A stretch of DNA of 64,000 bases. It comes from Wallemia ichthyophaga EXF-994 (taxonomy: Eukaryota > Basidiomycota > Wallemiomycetes > Wallemiales > Wallemiaceae). The translations under genes and the position numbers were made by a program. The notes below the pieces were generated by a model. That model worked only from the letters and a program-made list of their open reading frames with translations. It did no database searches and was not told where the DNA came from. The stretch covers positions 1 to 64,000 of the forward strand of contig NW_008806301.1 in the NCBI RefSeq assembly GCF_000400465.1, written 5' to 3'. This document shows, piece by piece, positions 11,687 through 23,185 of the stretch; position 1 is the stretch's first letter, and every line of letters begins with the position of its first letter.

Positions 11687-12598
11687 CTACTTATTCTTCT
11701 TATCTGCTAATGAACTTGGTGGCATCTGTGCCAGTGTTGAGTTTGGCTGCTTGGGCGTTGGTGAAATTGCCAAAAGAGCCTTGATAGCGAATACTAGGAT
11801 TGGGGTGAGTATACCGAAGCTAATAATGAGTGACGATATCAACGGCGTCGTCCAGTAATCAAATCCAACGCTGGGGGATGTGATTACAATGGCATGCTCA
11901 TAGAATCGCCTCTGGATTGCTAATAAAGGTAACTTGTTTACTTATCAAGAGTTAGCTGGGTTATTTAAAGGGGCTTACACATACACAGATCATCCACATA
12001 CTCTCTGCGCTTCGCTTGTGATAAGCCATTAAGTGAGCTGCGCTCTCCCTTGACCTTGATAACCGAGTTACTGACCCCGGTAAGCTTTTGAAATGCATTT
12101 ATACGTCTCACTCACCGCGCCAGCCAATCGCCGTGCTTGTACTTGTGAAGTCTGGATTTGCAGGTTGATGAAATGAGCTGGGCAGCATCGCTAGGCTGGG
12201 TCAGAGCTTGAGGAGCGTTATGAGAGGACTCGTAGAATGTGAATTGGCTTGTAAAACTGTCTAAATCGTCCTCTTTAAGCTAGTCTTCCCGTTAGAGTGC
12301 GTAGACGCGGCAACAAGAACCCACCGTGGGCTGCTCAATAACGACAACAGCATCTAAATTACACAGATTGTCTTTCGATATTTGCTTCAAATCGTTGCTC
12401 GTTATCGCATTCCTCATTCCATCAATCTCAATTGATCTGGATTTTGTTGATAAGCTTTGTATACGCATGTAACAATAAACCTCACGGATCAGTTGAAGCT
12501 ATAAAAAATGGTGATGTCGCTTGACAAGTACTGGCTATTATTCCAGCCGCTATGATTGACAGTATTAACATGATGATGGGGTGTAAGAAGCGAGGCAT
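11687..12598 (-). CDS. type I ER membrane protein, BIG1/VOA1 (Ac45-related) like
   Basis: Found by splicing; no single frame shows it. Exons 12486-12598, 12325-12436, 12116-12279, 11985-12070 and 11687-11919 give 235 residues. A signal peptide (PRFLHPIIMLILSIIAAG) is followed by SPFFIAS, a lumenal domain with LCNLDAVVVIEQPTL, one C-terminal membrane segment (about ISSLIISFGILTPILVFAI) and a short tail ending KKNK, a dilysine ER-retrieval signal. The SPF..S start and the ..C..D..V..QP.L motif recall the fungal BIG1/VOA1 family (beta-1,6-glucan synthesis or V-ATPase assembly). An in-frame stop lies just upstream of the chosen ATG. Topology is solid; the family name is an inference. Confidence 0.55.
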
Positions 12599-13700
12599 AC
12601 ATCATCAAGGACGTGCATTTGCGTACAATGACATTAACTCATTAATTGCTTCGTAGATCAAGGCATTAATGTACGCATATTTGCTACCAGATTGATCTCA
12701 GGAGAAGGTCATACCAAGTAGGAACTCTCGTTGTGTGCGACAAAAGCAGTATGAAAGACTTTGTAACAACAATCCTGTAATTTACAATTAAATTCGCATA
12801 ATTTCATAGCTCATCTGGGCAGTCAAGAGCGAAAACATTGTTGATAGCAATGGCGTTGATAGCGAGAGTACCGTGAATATATTTGTGACATTTTAAAGCT
12901 AGATAATCCTCCACATGATACAAAGGCGGTTTTGTCACACTCTTGCAGACAAACCAAGTCAAAAAATACAAACAGAGGAATTACTGTAATGCTTGCCTTA
13001 CAAAAGTAACTAGCCTGTCATCTCCTCAGATGACTGTCTACCTCTGCGTCACTACGATTACTCAATGGAAACTTGCCCAAGGTACTCAGCCGGAGTTGGA
13101 AATGGACGAGCTACTGAATACATTTTAAGGCTCATAAGCAGATCCATCAGCCATTCGTCACATCATGTGCTGCGCCACTCGCGTCTTTAAGATCGTCACC
13201 GCGGATGACTTCACCCATTGAAATAGATGATGTTACTCAAAGGCTTCTAGCGCTTCCTGGGAAATGAAAAGACCATAAAAGATCTCAGGGGAATCAATGC
13301 TTCCTCTTTAAACCTTCAAATTCCTTTCATCCCCTTCAAATCCGCAGAAAGATACGAGGTTCTGACATCTGGCGGGGCTGACGGGCGTGAGCGACGTGAA
13401 AATGCAGCCAAAGACAATCAAGGCTGTTCGAAATCGTTGCCAACCTATGAAAATGAATAGATTACATTCTAGGCAACGCGTTGCCCCACATTTTCACAAA
13501 TGTACGAAAACGGTACTCGACCGACACGGCCGATAGAGCTCTGAGGATGCCAGAGGGCTTTATTATTAGCTGTAAAAATGAGGATAAATTTTAAAATATT
13601 TTACATTTCATGTGGATACCAAATGAGCTAATACGCTGGGTTACTCCAAATAAGCTGGACGTGATTTCTACCTTGAACAACTACATCCATCTTCAAATAA
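12599..13700. other. 1.1 kb gap upstream of GUT2
   Basis: No convincing coding exons on either strand, no tRNA and no repeat. An open frame at about 12943-13128 starts at a non-ATG codon and has no recognisable content. STRE-like pentamers occur (AGGGG near 13289, CCCCT near 13331). Given the compactness elsewhere, this may be an extended regulatory region of the highly codon-biased GUT2 gene, or hold a non-coding transcript. Confidence 0.5.
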
Positions 13701-16051
13701 ATGTTTAGAAGAGCGTCATCAAGACTCTTATCCAGGAATGGCCTCGTTGGCTCAACCGCAGCGCTCGGATTGACCAGCTACGCCTATTTGAACTCGAACA
13801 AGGAATCCATCAGCATGGATGACTCAATTGATCGTCGCCCATCTGCTCTCTGGACTCCACCTTCCCGTGAGCACATGCTCACCAAATTAGGCGCGTTCGA
13901 TTCAAAGGACAAGGAAGAAATCTGGGATCTTCTCATCGTCGGTGGTGGTGCCACTGGTGCTGGTGTTGCAGTTGACGCTGCTACAAGAGGCTACAAGACT
14001 GCGCTCGTAGAGCGTGACGACTTCTCTTCTGGTACCTCTTCAAAATCAACTAAGCTCGTCCACGGCGGTGTGAGATACCTCCAAAAAGCTATCCTTGAAC
14101 TTGATTATGAGGTGAGTTTGATAGTCTTTTCAGCTTGGCATTTCTAACATCAGCTCCACAGCAATGGAAGCTCGTCCGTGAAGCCCTCCACGAACGTAAG
14201 ACGTTCTTGGATATCGCTCCTTACCTCTCACAACCACTCCCAATTATGCTACCTGTTTACACCTGGTGGCAACTCCCTTACTTCTTCGTCGGTTGTAAGG
14301 TGTACGATTTCCTCGCAGGATCACAAAACATGGAATCCTCATACGCTATGTTCAAGAGCAAGACAGTTGAATCCTTCCCAATGCTCAAGTCTGACGGTCT
14401 CGTTGGTTCCGTTGTATACTACGACGGTCAACACAATGACGCCCGTATGAACATGGCCTTGATTATGACCGCCGTCCACCACGGTGCTACAGTCGCCAAC
14501 CACACCGAAGTTGTCCGTCTTGAAAAGAATTCAAGCGGCAAGATTGAGGGTGCTAGACTGAGGGACAACATCACCAAGCACGAATGGGATGTAAAGTCAA
14601 AGGGTATCATCAACGCTACCGGGCCATTCTCAGACGGTATTCGTAAATTCGATGAACCTCAAGTCCAAGAAATTGTTGCTCCATCATCCGGTGTTCACAT
14701 TACACTCCCATCATACTACTGCTCACCAGAGCTTGGTTTGATCGATCCAAACACCTCCGACGGCCGTGTCATTTTCTTCTTGCCATGGTTAGGTAACGTC
14801 ATTGCTGGTACTACCGACTCTCCATCCAAGGTTGAGCGCAACCCAGCTCCAAAGGAGGAAGAAATCCAATGGATCATCGATGAGGTCCGTAGATATCTCT
14901 CACCAGACCTCAAGGTCCGTCGTGGTGACGTTCTCTCAGCATGGTCAGGTCTCAGACCACTCGTTCGCGACCCAGCAGCTAAGAACACACAATCTCTTGT
15001 CAGAAACCACATGATCAACATTTCAAAGGGTGGTCTTTTGACCATTGCTGGTGGTAAGTGGACTACCTACCGTTCCATGGCCGAAGAAACAGTCGACGCT
15101 GCTATCAAGGAGTTCGATCTCGAGCCAAGAAAGTGTCAAACCACCAAGGTTAAGCTTGTAGGATCACACGGCTGGACTCCTATGATGTTTATCAAGCTTA
15201 TCCAACAATTCGGTTTGGAGACTGACGTAGCTAAGCATTTGGCTGCCACCTACGGTTCTTTAGCATGGAACGTTGCCGCCATGACTGAAGCAACTGGATT
15301 AAGATGGCCAATCCACGGTACAAGACTCGCAACCACATACCCATTCCTTGAATCTGAAGTTAGATACGCTTGCCGTGCAGAATACGCACAAACCTCAACC
15401 GACGTTATCGCACGTAGAACTAGACTTTCATTCCTCAACGCCCAAGCCTCCCTCGAGGCTCTTCCAAGAGTTGTCGACATTATGGCTGAAGAACTTGGAT
15501 GGGATTTGAGCCGTAAGCAGCAAGAATTCGATCAAGGTAAAGACTACCTGATGACAATGGGTCTTCCACCAACCAAGCAAAACCTCTCATTGGGCGATGT
15601 CAGAAGCGGTAAGGTTGTCGACAATGACTCAGCAGAGATTGAAGACGCTGTGTTTGCTAGAGCTCAATTCTCACCAACTGAATTGGAATCCCTCAAGGAG
15701 AAATTCGCTGCATTGGATCTCGATCACGATGGATCTATCTCTAATGAAGATCTTGGCAAGTCACTCAACAACCTCGGTTACAAGAATGTCTCAGAAGATG
15801 CCGTCGCATCTATCCTTCAAGAAGTTCAACACAAGGATGGTGTCACATTGGATTCATTCTTGGACATTGCATCCGGATTAAAGGAAGTTGAGTTGTCTAC
15901 TGCTTTCACCAGCGTTCTGAGCCAAGTTCCAAGCTCGTTACAAGAACACGTCGGTCAAACCTACGGTGGTCCAAAGGGTGGTAGCAACGTTGGTATTGGC
16001 GCAGCTGCAGATGCAAGCTCTGGCTCTGAGAAGTCTGGCGGTGGTGTCTAA
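13701..16051 (+). CDS. GUT2: mitochondrial FAD glycerol-3-phosphate dehydrogenase with C-terminal EF-hand
   Basis: Oxidises glycerol-3-phosphate to dihydroxyacetone phosphate at the outer face of the inner mitochondrial membrane, feeding electrons to ubiquinone. One intron (14112-14161) joins LDYE to QWKLVREAL; the product is 766 residues. Visible: a basic presequence ([12 protein letters not shown]), a Rossmann dinucleotide site ([21 protein letters not shown]), [24 protein letters not shown] and GGKWTTYR. The C-terminus adds an EF-hand with a calcium-loop pattern [12 protein letters not shown] and a degenerate second hand (about residues 640-710), like animal GPD2 and unlike budding-yeast Gut2. 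Codon choice is strongly biased, suggesting high expression; glycerol turnover suits an osmotolerant lifestyle. Confidence 0.96.
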
Positions 16052-16425
16052 TCGATGGAATCCACATGTATAGTTACAAAAACTGAACAATTATCTAATT
16101 TAGAACCTCGACTGATACAAATTGTTTTTTTCTTAATGCACATTTCCTTAAAAACTTGTTGGGTGTGGAGCGAAGCAAAATTTTAAGCGACTTAGTATGA
16201 TTGCGAGGTAGAAACTTGCGGAAGAACATAAACTTTATCCGCAGCTACATGATAGTCTAGAATCTCACTCTCTCTACCTAATTTGGTAATACCAATTTTA
16301 GTGCGTGCCTCAAACAAGAGATCACACTTCTTAGAATGAAGAGTGAATTTAGTATGGGAATGTAGAGTATAAATATTGCACCCGCCGTCTCTCTCTTACC
16401 TTACAACTCAAAACTTATCTATACA
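16052..16425. other. intergenic between GUT2 and the hydrophobin gene
   Basis: Holds the 3' flank of GUT2 and the hydrophobin promoter (TATA-like site described separately). No open frame or repeat of note. Confidence 0.6.
16368..16375 (+). promoter_or_regulatory. TATA-like box of the hydrophobin gene
   Basis: TATAAATA lies about 50 bp before the hydrophobin ATG and is followed by a CT-rich stretch and CAA-rich leader, typical of highly expressed fungal genes. Inferred from sequence and spacing only. Confidence 0.5.
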
Positions 16426-16882
16426 ATGATCGCTCAAACCATCTTTGCTACCGCTCTCGTCGCCTCTGTTTCAGCCGGCTGGGAATCCAAGAGCGAGACT
16501 GGCTCATGCAACACTGGAAAAATCTCCTGCTGTAAGAAAGAAATAGATAGCTTGACGCCATCTTACACTGTTAAGGCGACCTTAACAAGGAGGCTCAAAC
16601 CAGCACTGGCAAGAACGACGCCCTCATCTCCACTGGCGACATTGCATCCCAAGTCGGTGTTCAATGTGATCAGGTCCCACTCTTGATCGGAGTTGCAATC
16701 GAGGGTTCGTAAAGGTTTTCTCACCTTCTCAAATCTAACACTCTACAGACGAGTGCAAGAACACCCCAGTCTGTTGCGAGGGTCTTGAAGAAGATGGTCT
16801 CGTTGGTTTGGGTATGTGTCTGTAATGTCTCAAACTTCGTACTGACCCTTTTACAGGCTGTAGCCCACTCCCAATCGTCTAG
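16426..16882 (+). CDS. class I-like hydrophobin
   Basis: Small secreted amphipathic cell-wall protein that self-assembles at interfaces. Four exons (16426-16531, 16576-16704, 16749-16811, 16857-16882) give 107 residues. A signal peptide (MIAQTIFATALVASVSAG) precedes the eight-cysteine pattern: C in CNTGK, CC, C in QCDQ, C in ECKN, CC in VCCEG and C in GCSPLP. The last intron sits between GLVGL and GCSP, and the stop follows PIV. The sequence between cysteines is rich in Asp/Glu (IEDEC, EGLEEDG), as reported for hydrophobins of halophilic Wallemia. Unspliced reading loses the pattern, so the three introns are needed. Confidence 0.93.
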
Positions 16883-17406
16883 ATTGATGACCTGTACTTA
16901 TACATAATACGTAGTTTACCCTAAAATTTTCGACTGTTTTGTTGGATGTGAGTTATTTGGAAGAAGACTTGAATGAGCATAAGAATCTTTTTTTATAAGT
17001 TAAGGTGTTCTTTTTAATTGCAACTTTAGGTGTACTAGTTATGCAATAAATGGATTGAGACTGCGTTTGATCAAGGTCTATCGCAAATCATAAAGTGTAC
17101 TACCGTTATTTTCAAAGAGTCTATACGACGATGCCAAGTTCTTGGCGATTGACTTCTGTCGAATGAAACCGATGCAAGCGTTGGAGTAAATTGAGCTCGT
17201 AAACAATTTCAAGTGATTAATATATCCATGAAAATAGTAGTTTGAGCCTAATTTACTCCAATTTGAACATATTCAACTCACTCTGCGCATTATGAGTCGA
17301 TACGCCCGTCAGTCAGCGCAGTCACCATCGATTAGCCACAAAGTGACTCAATCGTCAACAAAGGCAGACCATCACGATCGAAGACTACGCAGGATCATAT
17401 AAAAGC
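16883..17406. other. intergenic between hydrophobin and VPS26
   Basis: About 520 nt, AT-rich in its first half. No coding frame with family features, no tRNA. A TATAAAA lies at 17398-17404, too close to the VPS26 ATG to serve as its TATA box. Confidence 0.6.
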
Positions 17407-18437
17407 ATGTCATTCCTTGGATTTGGCCCCTCCGTCGACGTTTCAATCGCCGTAAACGACGAACAAGATAAACGGACAGCAGAAGTAAAAGACCATAAAG
17501 ACCGTAAATCCTACTGTCCGATTTATTACGACGGCGAGAATGTCACTGGTCAGGTGGGTGCACTGCCACTCCCACCCAACTGATACTGATTAGCTGGCAG
17601 GTCTCTGTGAGGGTTAAGGATGGCAAGAAGGTCACACATGATGGAATTAGAGTTGAGTTTATCGGCACTATAGAGCTTTTCCACGATAAAACAAATCATC
17701 ACGATTTCCTCGCACTCTCCCAGGATTTGGCTGGTGCAGGTGACTTACGCTCTTCGCAAACATTCGACTTTAACTTTAAGAATGTGGAAAAAGCTTATGA
17801 GTCCTATCACGGAATTAACGTTAATCTCAAGTATCTCATCAGAGTCACTCTCTCGCGAAGGATGAATGATGCTGTCGGTGAGAAGGAACTCTACGTACAC
17901 TCACACCGTATGCCACCTGAGATAAACGATGTTATCAAGATGGAAGTTGGTATCGAGGACTGCCTCCATATTGAGTTCGAGTACAGCAAATCCAAGTACC
18001 ATCTCAAAGACGTCATCGTTGGAAAGATATTCTTCCTCCTCGTTAGAATTAAGATCAAGCACATGGAGCTCTCAATAATTAAGCGTGAGAGCACAGGGAG
18101 TGGTCACAACCAATACAACGAGTCAGACACTATCACCAAGTATGAGATCATGGATGGTGCACCCGTCAGAGGTTGGTAAAGCTATATATGTGAGACATTC
18201 TGACACACGTTTACAGGTGAAACTATACCAATACGGCTATTTCTCGGTGGATTTGAATTGACACCTACGTTCAGAGACGTCAATAAGAAATTTTCAGTAA
18301 GATACTACCTCAATCTAGTTCTCATAGACGAGGAGAATAGGAGGTACTTCAAACAACAAGAAATAACAATCTACAGAGACGAGGAGGTAGGTGAACTACT
18401 AGACACAAACAAAATTAACAATGAACAGCTCTCGTGA
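17407..18437 (+). CDS. VPS26: retromer subunit Vps26
   Basis: Arrestin-fold subunit of the retromer cargo-selective complex (with Vps35 and Vps29), recycling receptors from endosomes to the Golgi. Exons 17407-17553, 17601-18171 and 18217-18437 give 312 residues. Family landmarks are [42 protein letters not shown], the paired-domain linker ([20 protein letters not shown]), [17 protein letters not shown] and [25 protein letters not shown]. The C-terminus ends soon after the core fold, without a long tail. Confidence 0.96.
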
Positions 18438-18603
18438 ATCCCTGTAATTTGTACAAACAATGCATATACCCAATAAAGTTGCGTACATGACGTGTTATGA
18501 GGCGCCCTAGCAAATGTAACCAAAATAAACCTTCATAACCAAAAAAAGATAGTGAAAAGCGTCAGAATGATTTAGTAAGAGTGCTTTGCAAACCTTAGCG
18601 CTT

Positions 18604-21600
18604 CTACGCAGTTGAGTTCTCTGTTTGTTTCTCTTCAGCTATCGCACTAAAGCGCTTCATACGGAATAAGCGCCAACCATCAACGTCAATCAAGGCCTGC
18701 ATACAGCCCCATTCTATAATCTTACGCTCTAGCCATTGGAAGTTGACTGGTTTCGTCAGAAAATCGTTACAACCAGCTTCCAAAGCCGCAACTCTGTCTG
18801 ATGTAGCAGAAGAAGCTGTCAGTGCGACTATAATGACAGGTGATCTGAACTTGAAATTGGTGTGTATCGAATTTGCGATTGAGGGTGTGTATGTATCTTT
18901 TTTCAGACCATCATCAGTATTATTACGTGTTGTTTGCACCTCCGATGATAATTCTGACGGTGGTGTAGATGGAAAAACACCAACATTTCTGTCTTTCTCA
19001 AACGCTCTTATCTGCCTCGCTGCTTCAACACCACTCAATATAGGCAATGCTAGATCCATCTGTGGATTTTGTCAGACCGTGTGTTGAGTTAACCAGCACA
19101 CTCACCAAAAACAAATGGAAATTGCCCGTCTGCCATTTTTCAACTGCCTCTTGACCATTTAGAGCGATATCATACTTGACATTACGTCTTGTCATGAATT
19201 TCTTAAGAATGGTCTGGTTGATCGGATTATCTGGATTTCAAATTAATGAGTGAGTTGTTGCCACGTCCAAAGTCTCACCCACCTTCGACTATGAGCACAT
19301 TGATTGGTGGTTTAACGCTACTACCGCTCATCCATCCATTTCCTTGTGGGTTGACAGGCGCATGAGACGCTCTACTATCGTTGAACTTATTCTGCACATC
19401 TCGTCTCGCAGCTTGTGCAGCATCTTTGATAGACTTAAGCACAGATTTGGACCTTTGCCTCGTGTTCAGCGTTGGTCTCTCACCCGCCGCTCTCGAAACT
19501 GGAGGTGTATGATTGAACGGATTGTCCTGCTCATCTGTCGGTTCCGGCGAGTCTGATTTGGGTATATCCAACCCACTCAATCCAATGGTAGACGTGCTGC
19601 CAATAGAGCCTAATGAGTGACCCTTTTCCTTAATAGTGCTTGTGGTGGTAGACGTTGAATTTGCGCTAGCGGAGGTAGTCACTGAATTTGCGCTTGTCGT
19701 ATGAGATGATCTATCAGTGTGTGAGCTACCTCCAAAGCTGCCGCTGCCGCTGCCTTCTTTGTTCTCAGGCTTGGATGCCGACGCCAAAATTTGTCCACTC
19801 CCGTTGGCTGGGTCTGATGATGGTATATCGTTTGACTCGTCGAGGGTGAATTTCGGCAGGGATGTGATTGTAGGCGCAGCATCTGCAAAGATGTTCGGAG
19901 GCGGATCTGAGCGCGAGTGATTGAGTGGGACTGGTCGTCCGTTCGCTTCACAGACCTGTTCCAAGACCGTGGTAGAAGCTCTACTCTCAAGGTTAGGCTT
20001 TGATCCTTCATTCCCGTCATCTTCAACCGCACCGCCCGATTTAGCCCTTTCAATCATCTCCCGAATCCCGATATTTGGCTTGTACAGCGCAGATTTGCGC
20101 ATGCTGCTGTGGCGAGTGAGAGGTGCGTTCGAGTGTGAAGATCTCCGACTGCGTCTGCTTCGCACTGATAGAGGTCCTGACTGCATATTTCTACTACCTT
20201 TCGACTCATTTGTCTCGTCGTTTTCATTCATGTCCGACTCCTCTCCTGGCGACCGCGTGGGGTCGAAGAATACCCCAGCTGCTCTTCCATCGTGCGACTG
20301 GACAATCATACCCTTGTTTCCTTCGCCGAGTTCTGCTGCCTTATTTGAGAAGTAATTGATTGCCGATGTGTCAATAGGCGAAGTCGCATTCTGACTACCG
20401 CGGGAATGAGTGCTGAGATTCGAAAATCGCGAGTCAGTGGTCAACTGTTTGTGGAGTGGTGGTGGCGATAGATAATTATTTTGCTCCAATGGAGTCTTCT
20501 CAAATTCATCAGTAAGGCCGTGTGATGACCTTGAGAAACTGTAAGACGAATATCTGGAAGACCTTGATCCAGATGTATTTGAGTAAATGCTAGGCGACAT
20601 AGGCGTTGTAGCCAGGGGCCTGAAATGTGGGTCGACAACTGGTTTGTGGATTGCTGTATGCAAAGCTGTCAATATCCTCCTAGGTCCAGCTGGTTTAGGC
20701 AAAACCTGAATGTTTGGTAGATCAAATTCAATGGGATCTCCACCAGACAAATCAATAGACGCCTTAGCCGAAAGAATAGCATCTATCACTACCTTGTAGT
20801 TCTCAAGACTTGTGAAATAAATAAAGTAAGGCCCGCTGTTATCGTGTGAATGATGTGAGTGAAGAGAATGATGATCTTGATTCTGTGGAGTTGATTGACT
20901 TGTATTGGTATTAGTGCGCTGTGAACGTAAGGTCGGCCTCGGAGTGGGGTTGTTGGATGATCTCGTGTGAGATGCCATTGATTTATGATATCTCCTAATA
21001 ACCTTTAGCCGCTCTTGTCTAAGTTTCTTCTTAAATAGCGTGGTTTCGTCATCGATAATGACAAACCGAGGTCTGTTTGAATCTTTACTTGCACGATCAA
21101 ACCCAGTACCACTAGCGCTACTACTTGCAACACTACCAACTGCACTCTCAAACGACGAGCTATTCTTTGATGCTTCCCGTGATGAATCCTCAACCAAGCT
21201 TGCACGCGCTCCCGGAATAGCCATTGGAGATGCCTTGGACAATGCACTTTGTGGAGAGAGATCTTCGTGGTACTCATTACTTGATATATTGTGTACCTCG
21301 GTTGTCATTCCCCACGAAGAAAGGTATCCTGAGACGTGCTTTGCAAAAACACTTTCTGAATGGCAATATAATTCTGCATCGTAATTTTGTAGAGTGCGAC
21401 TAGCACAATGCTCGAGTTCCCTGAGCGTTGGTTCGCGTGCAAGCGGGAAATTCTGTCCGAAAGGCTGTCGGCTAGCTTCATTTTCAGCATTCTCGTGGTG
21501 ATTTTCAGGTAATTGGTCACCTTTAAATAGAGTTAGCACAAAATTGTAGCTCCTCCGATGAGGCTCATTTGAAGCGTTAGCATACACTGGCCGTGAGCAA

Positions 21601-22743
21601 AGATCGGCGACGAGTTCGCTCAGTATGTGACTGGTGACGAGGTTTGCAAGGAAAGGTGAAGGAACGCTGTTGTGTTTTGTGTTGGACACTGCGGGACTAG
21701 GATTATGGTGGTGAATTTCGAACGTGCAATTGAGGCGTGTAATCTTATTTTCGTTGGGTTCGTTGGGATCAGTAGGTTCATCTTCTAAAAGATCTGGTGT
21801 GAGGAAGAGACAAATCTCCAATGAAGATCCTGGCAGGGCTGTATATAGTATCTTTCTAATTATCTAGATATTGTGTGAGTGCTGAGGAAGAAAGAATAGA
21901 AAAACCCACATGTAACAAACCGAAAGCCAGAGAGCCCTCATTGATGGCGGAGGAACTACCTTTAACAGAAATGTGCTGCAAGTTTGCACCAGAATGAGCA
22001 ATTATGATGTTGATGGAGCGTTCAGCAGCCAAACCAGCTATACTGTCGGCGACACCTTGCAACATTTCGCCAATGTCCCACGATAAGTTGAAAACTGGAG
22101 CGCCAATACGCTTGGACTGCTGAGGGGAAGCCAGAAAGACAGACAAGTAGTTCAAAGCCTTTGAGACAGTCAAGAAGGAAGAAATGGATGGCGTGGGGAA
22201 TGTCAAGCCACAAGCAGCGTACTGTTCTTTAGCGTGGTCGAGTAAATGAGGCGGCGAGAGCTGAATGATAGTCTGAATCGGCAGCTGGACGAGATCTGCC
22301 AGCTCCTGAGAAGATTGCTTTTGGAGTGACGAAGGGTGCAGATCGGAAGCGTCATCAGAAGTGTGGGTGAAATTCGAGATATTTGGATTTTGGAGATGGC
22401 CAAGTCTTGAAGAAATCGGCGCTGAGAAAGTTCTTTGGATGGATTCCTCGAGATTCATCCTTCTTAGATGGTTTTGGAGTAGGTAGGCTTCTGGCGGGAT
22501 TCCCTCGCCGTAAGAGATAGACCGATCGTGCATGTGAGGGTTGAGCAGATTCAGATCAGCATTCTTGTCTACAGTCTCCTCTGGATCTGAGTACATGTCC
22601 TCGTTAAGATCGAATGACTTTGGGATGAGATCTCCGTCTGCTCGTGCGAGATTTCCGACGCCGTTGAAATCCTTGCCGTTAGATCCACCGGTCGAGCTTA
22701 CTGTCGAAACTGGGGAGCCGCTGCGTGCGCTGCGAGGACTCAT
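18604..22743 (-). CDS. SSK1: response regulator Ssk1/Mcs4 type (HOG pathway)
   Basis: Final protein of the two-component phosphorelay that activates the Ssk2/Ssk22-type MAPKKK and the Hog1 osmostress MAPK. Four exons (21910-22743, 19283-21851, 19106-19230, 18604-19059) give 1,327 residues. Only the C-terminal receiver domain is clearly recognised: PPINVLIVEDNPINQTIL (acidic pocket), MDLALPILSGVEAARQIRAFE (phospho-acceptor Asp), PVIIVALTASS (switch Thr) and GCNDFLTKPVNFQWLERKI (conserved Lys). The long N-terminal part has a region resembling the conserved Ssk1 N-terminal block (about residues 100-300) and extended Ser-rich low complexity. Divergent from malate dehydrogenase. Confidence 0.93.
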
Positions 22744-23185
22744 ATACTTTCGGCGTAATGGGTGTCTTGAGAGTAGGAGAGTGAGAGGAGATAAGAATAT
22801 TTGAATCGTTGTGATGCGCAGAGTGGATATTGTGTGTGCTGTGCTGCATGAGGTATGTCCTGCTGATTTACTGTGGCTGTTCTCCAGGTGTGGATGAGAT
22901 CCGTAGTCTGGGCGAAATCCGGGGAGATGAAGCGGGTGTGCATATAAAAGAATACGGGGAGTACAGACATGACAATCATCTCTTGAAAAGAGCTGTTGGT
23001 GTCCTCGGCGTTGTAAAATGGCTTATGTGCACAGACAGCGTGGCTATTGTACAAATAGTGCGGTGTATGGGGAATTCTCAGCTTCCACTGATCAAAACAA
23101 GACTGCTATTGAAAATTAAAATGTATCTTACTTTTGCCCTTCTTCTAGCTTTCTTTCGTACGATCATCACCACCACGCAAACAAA
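22744..23185. promoter_or_regulatory. divergent intergenic region SSK1/MDH
   Basis: About 440 bp between the two start codons, serving as promoter for both genes. No conserved coding frame is seen; a frame at 22830-23189 is not supported by family features. Confidence 0.4.

Noticed and set aside
12943-13128. 61-codon frame in the gap before GUT2
   Set aside because: It begins at a non-ATG codon and shows no domain or splice support.
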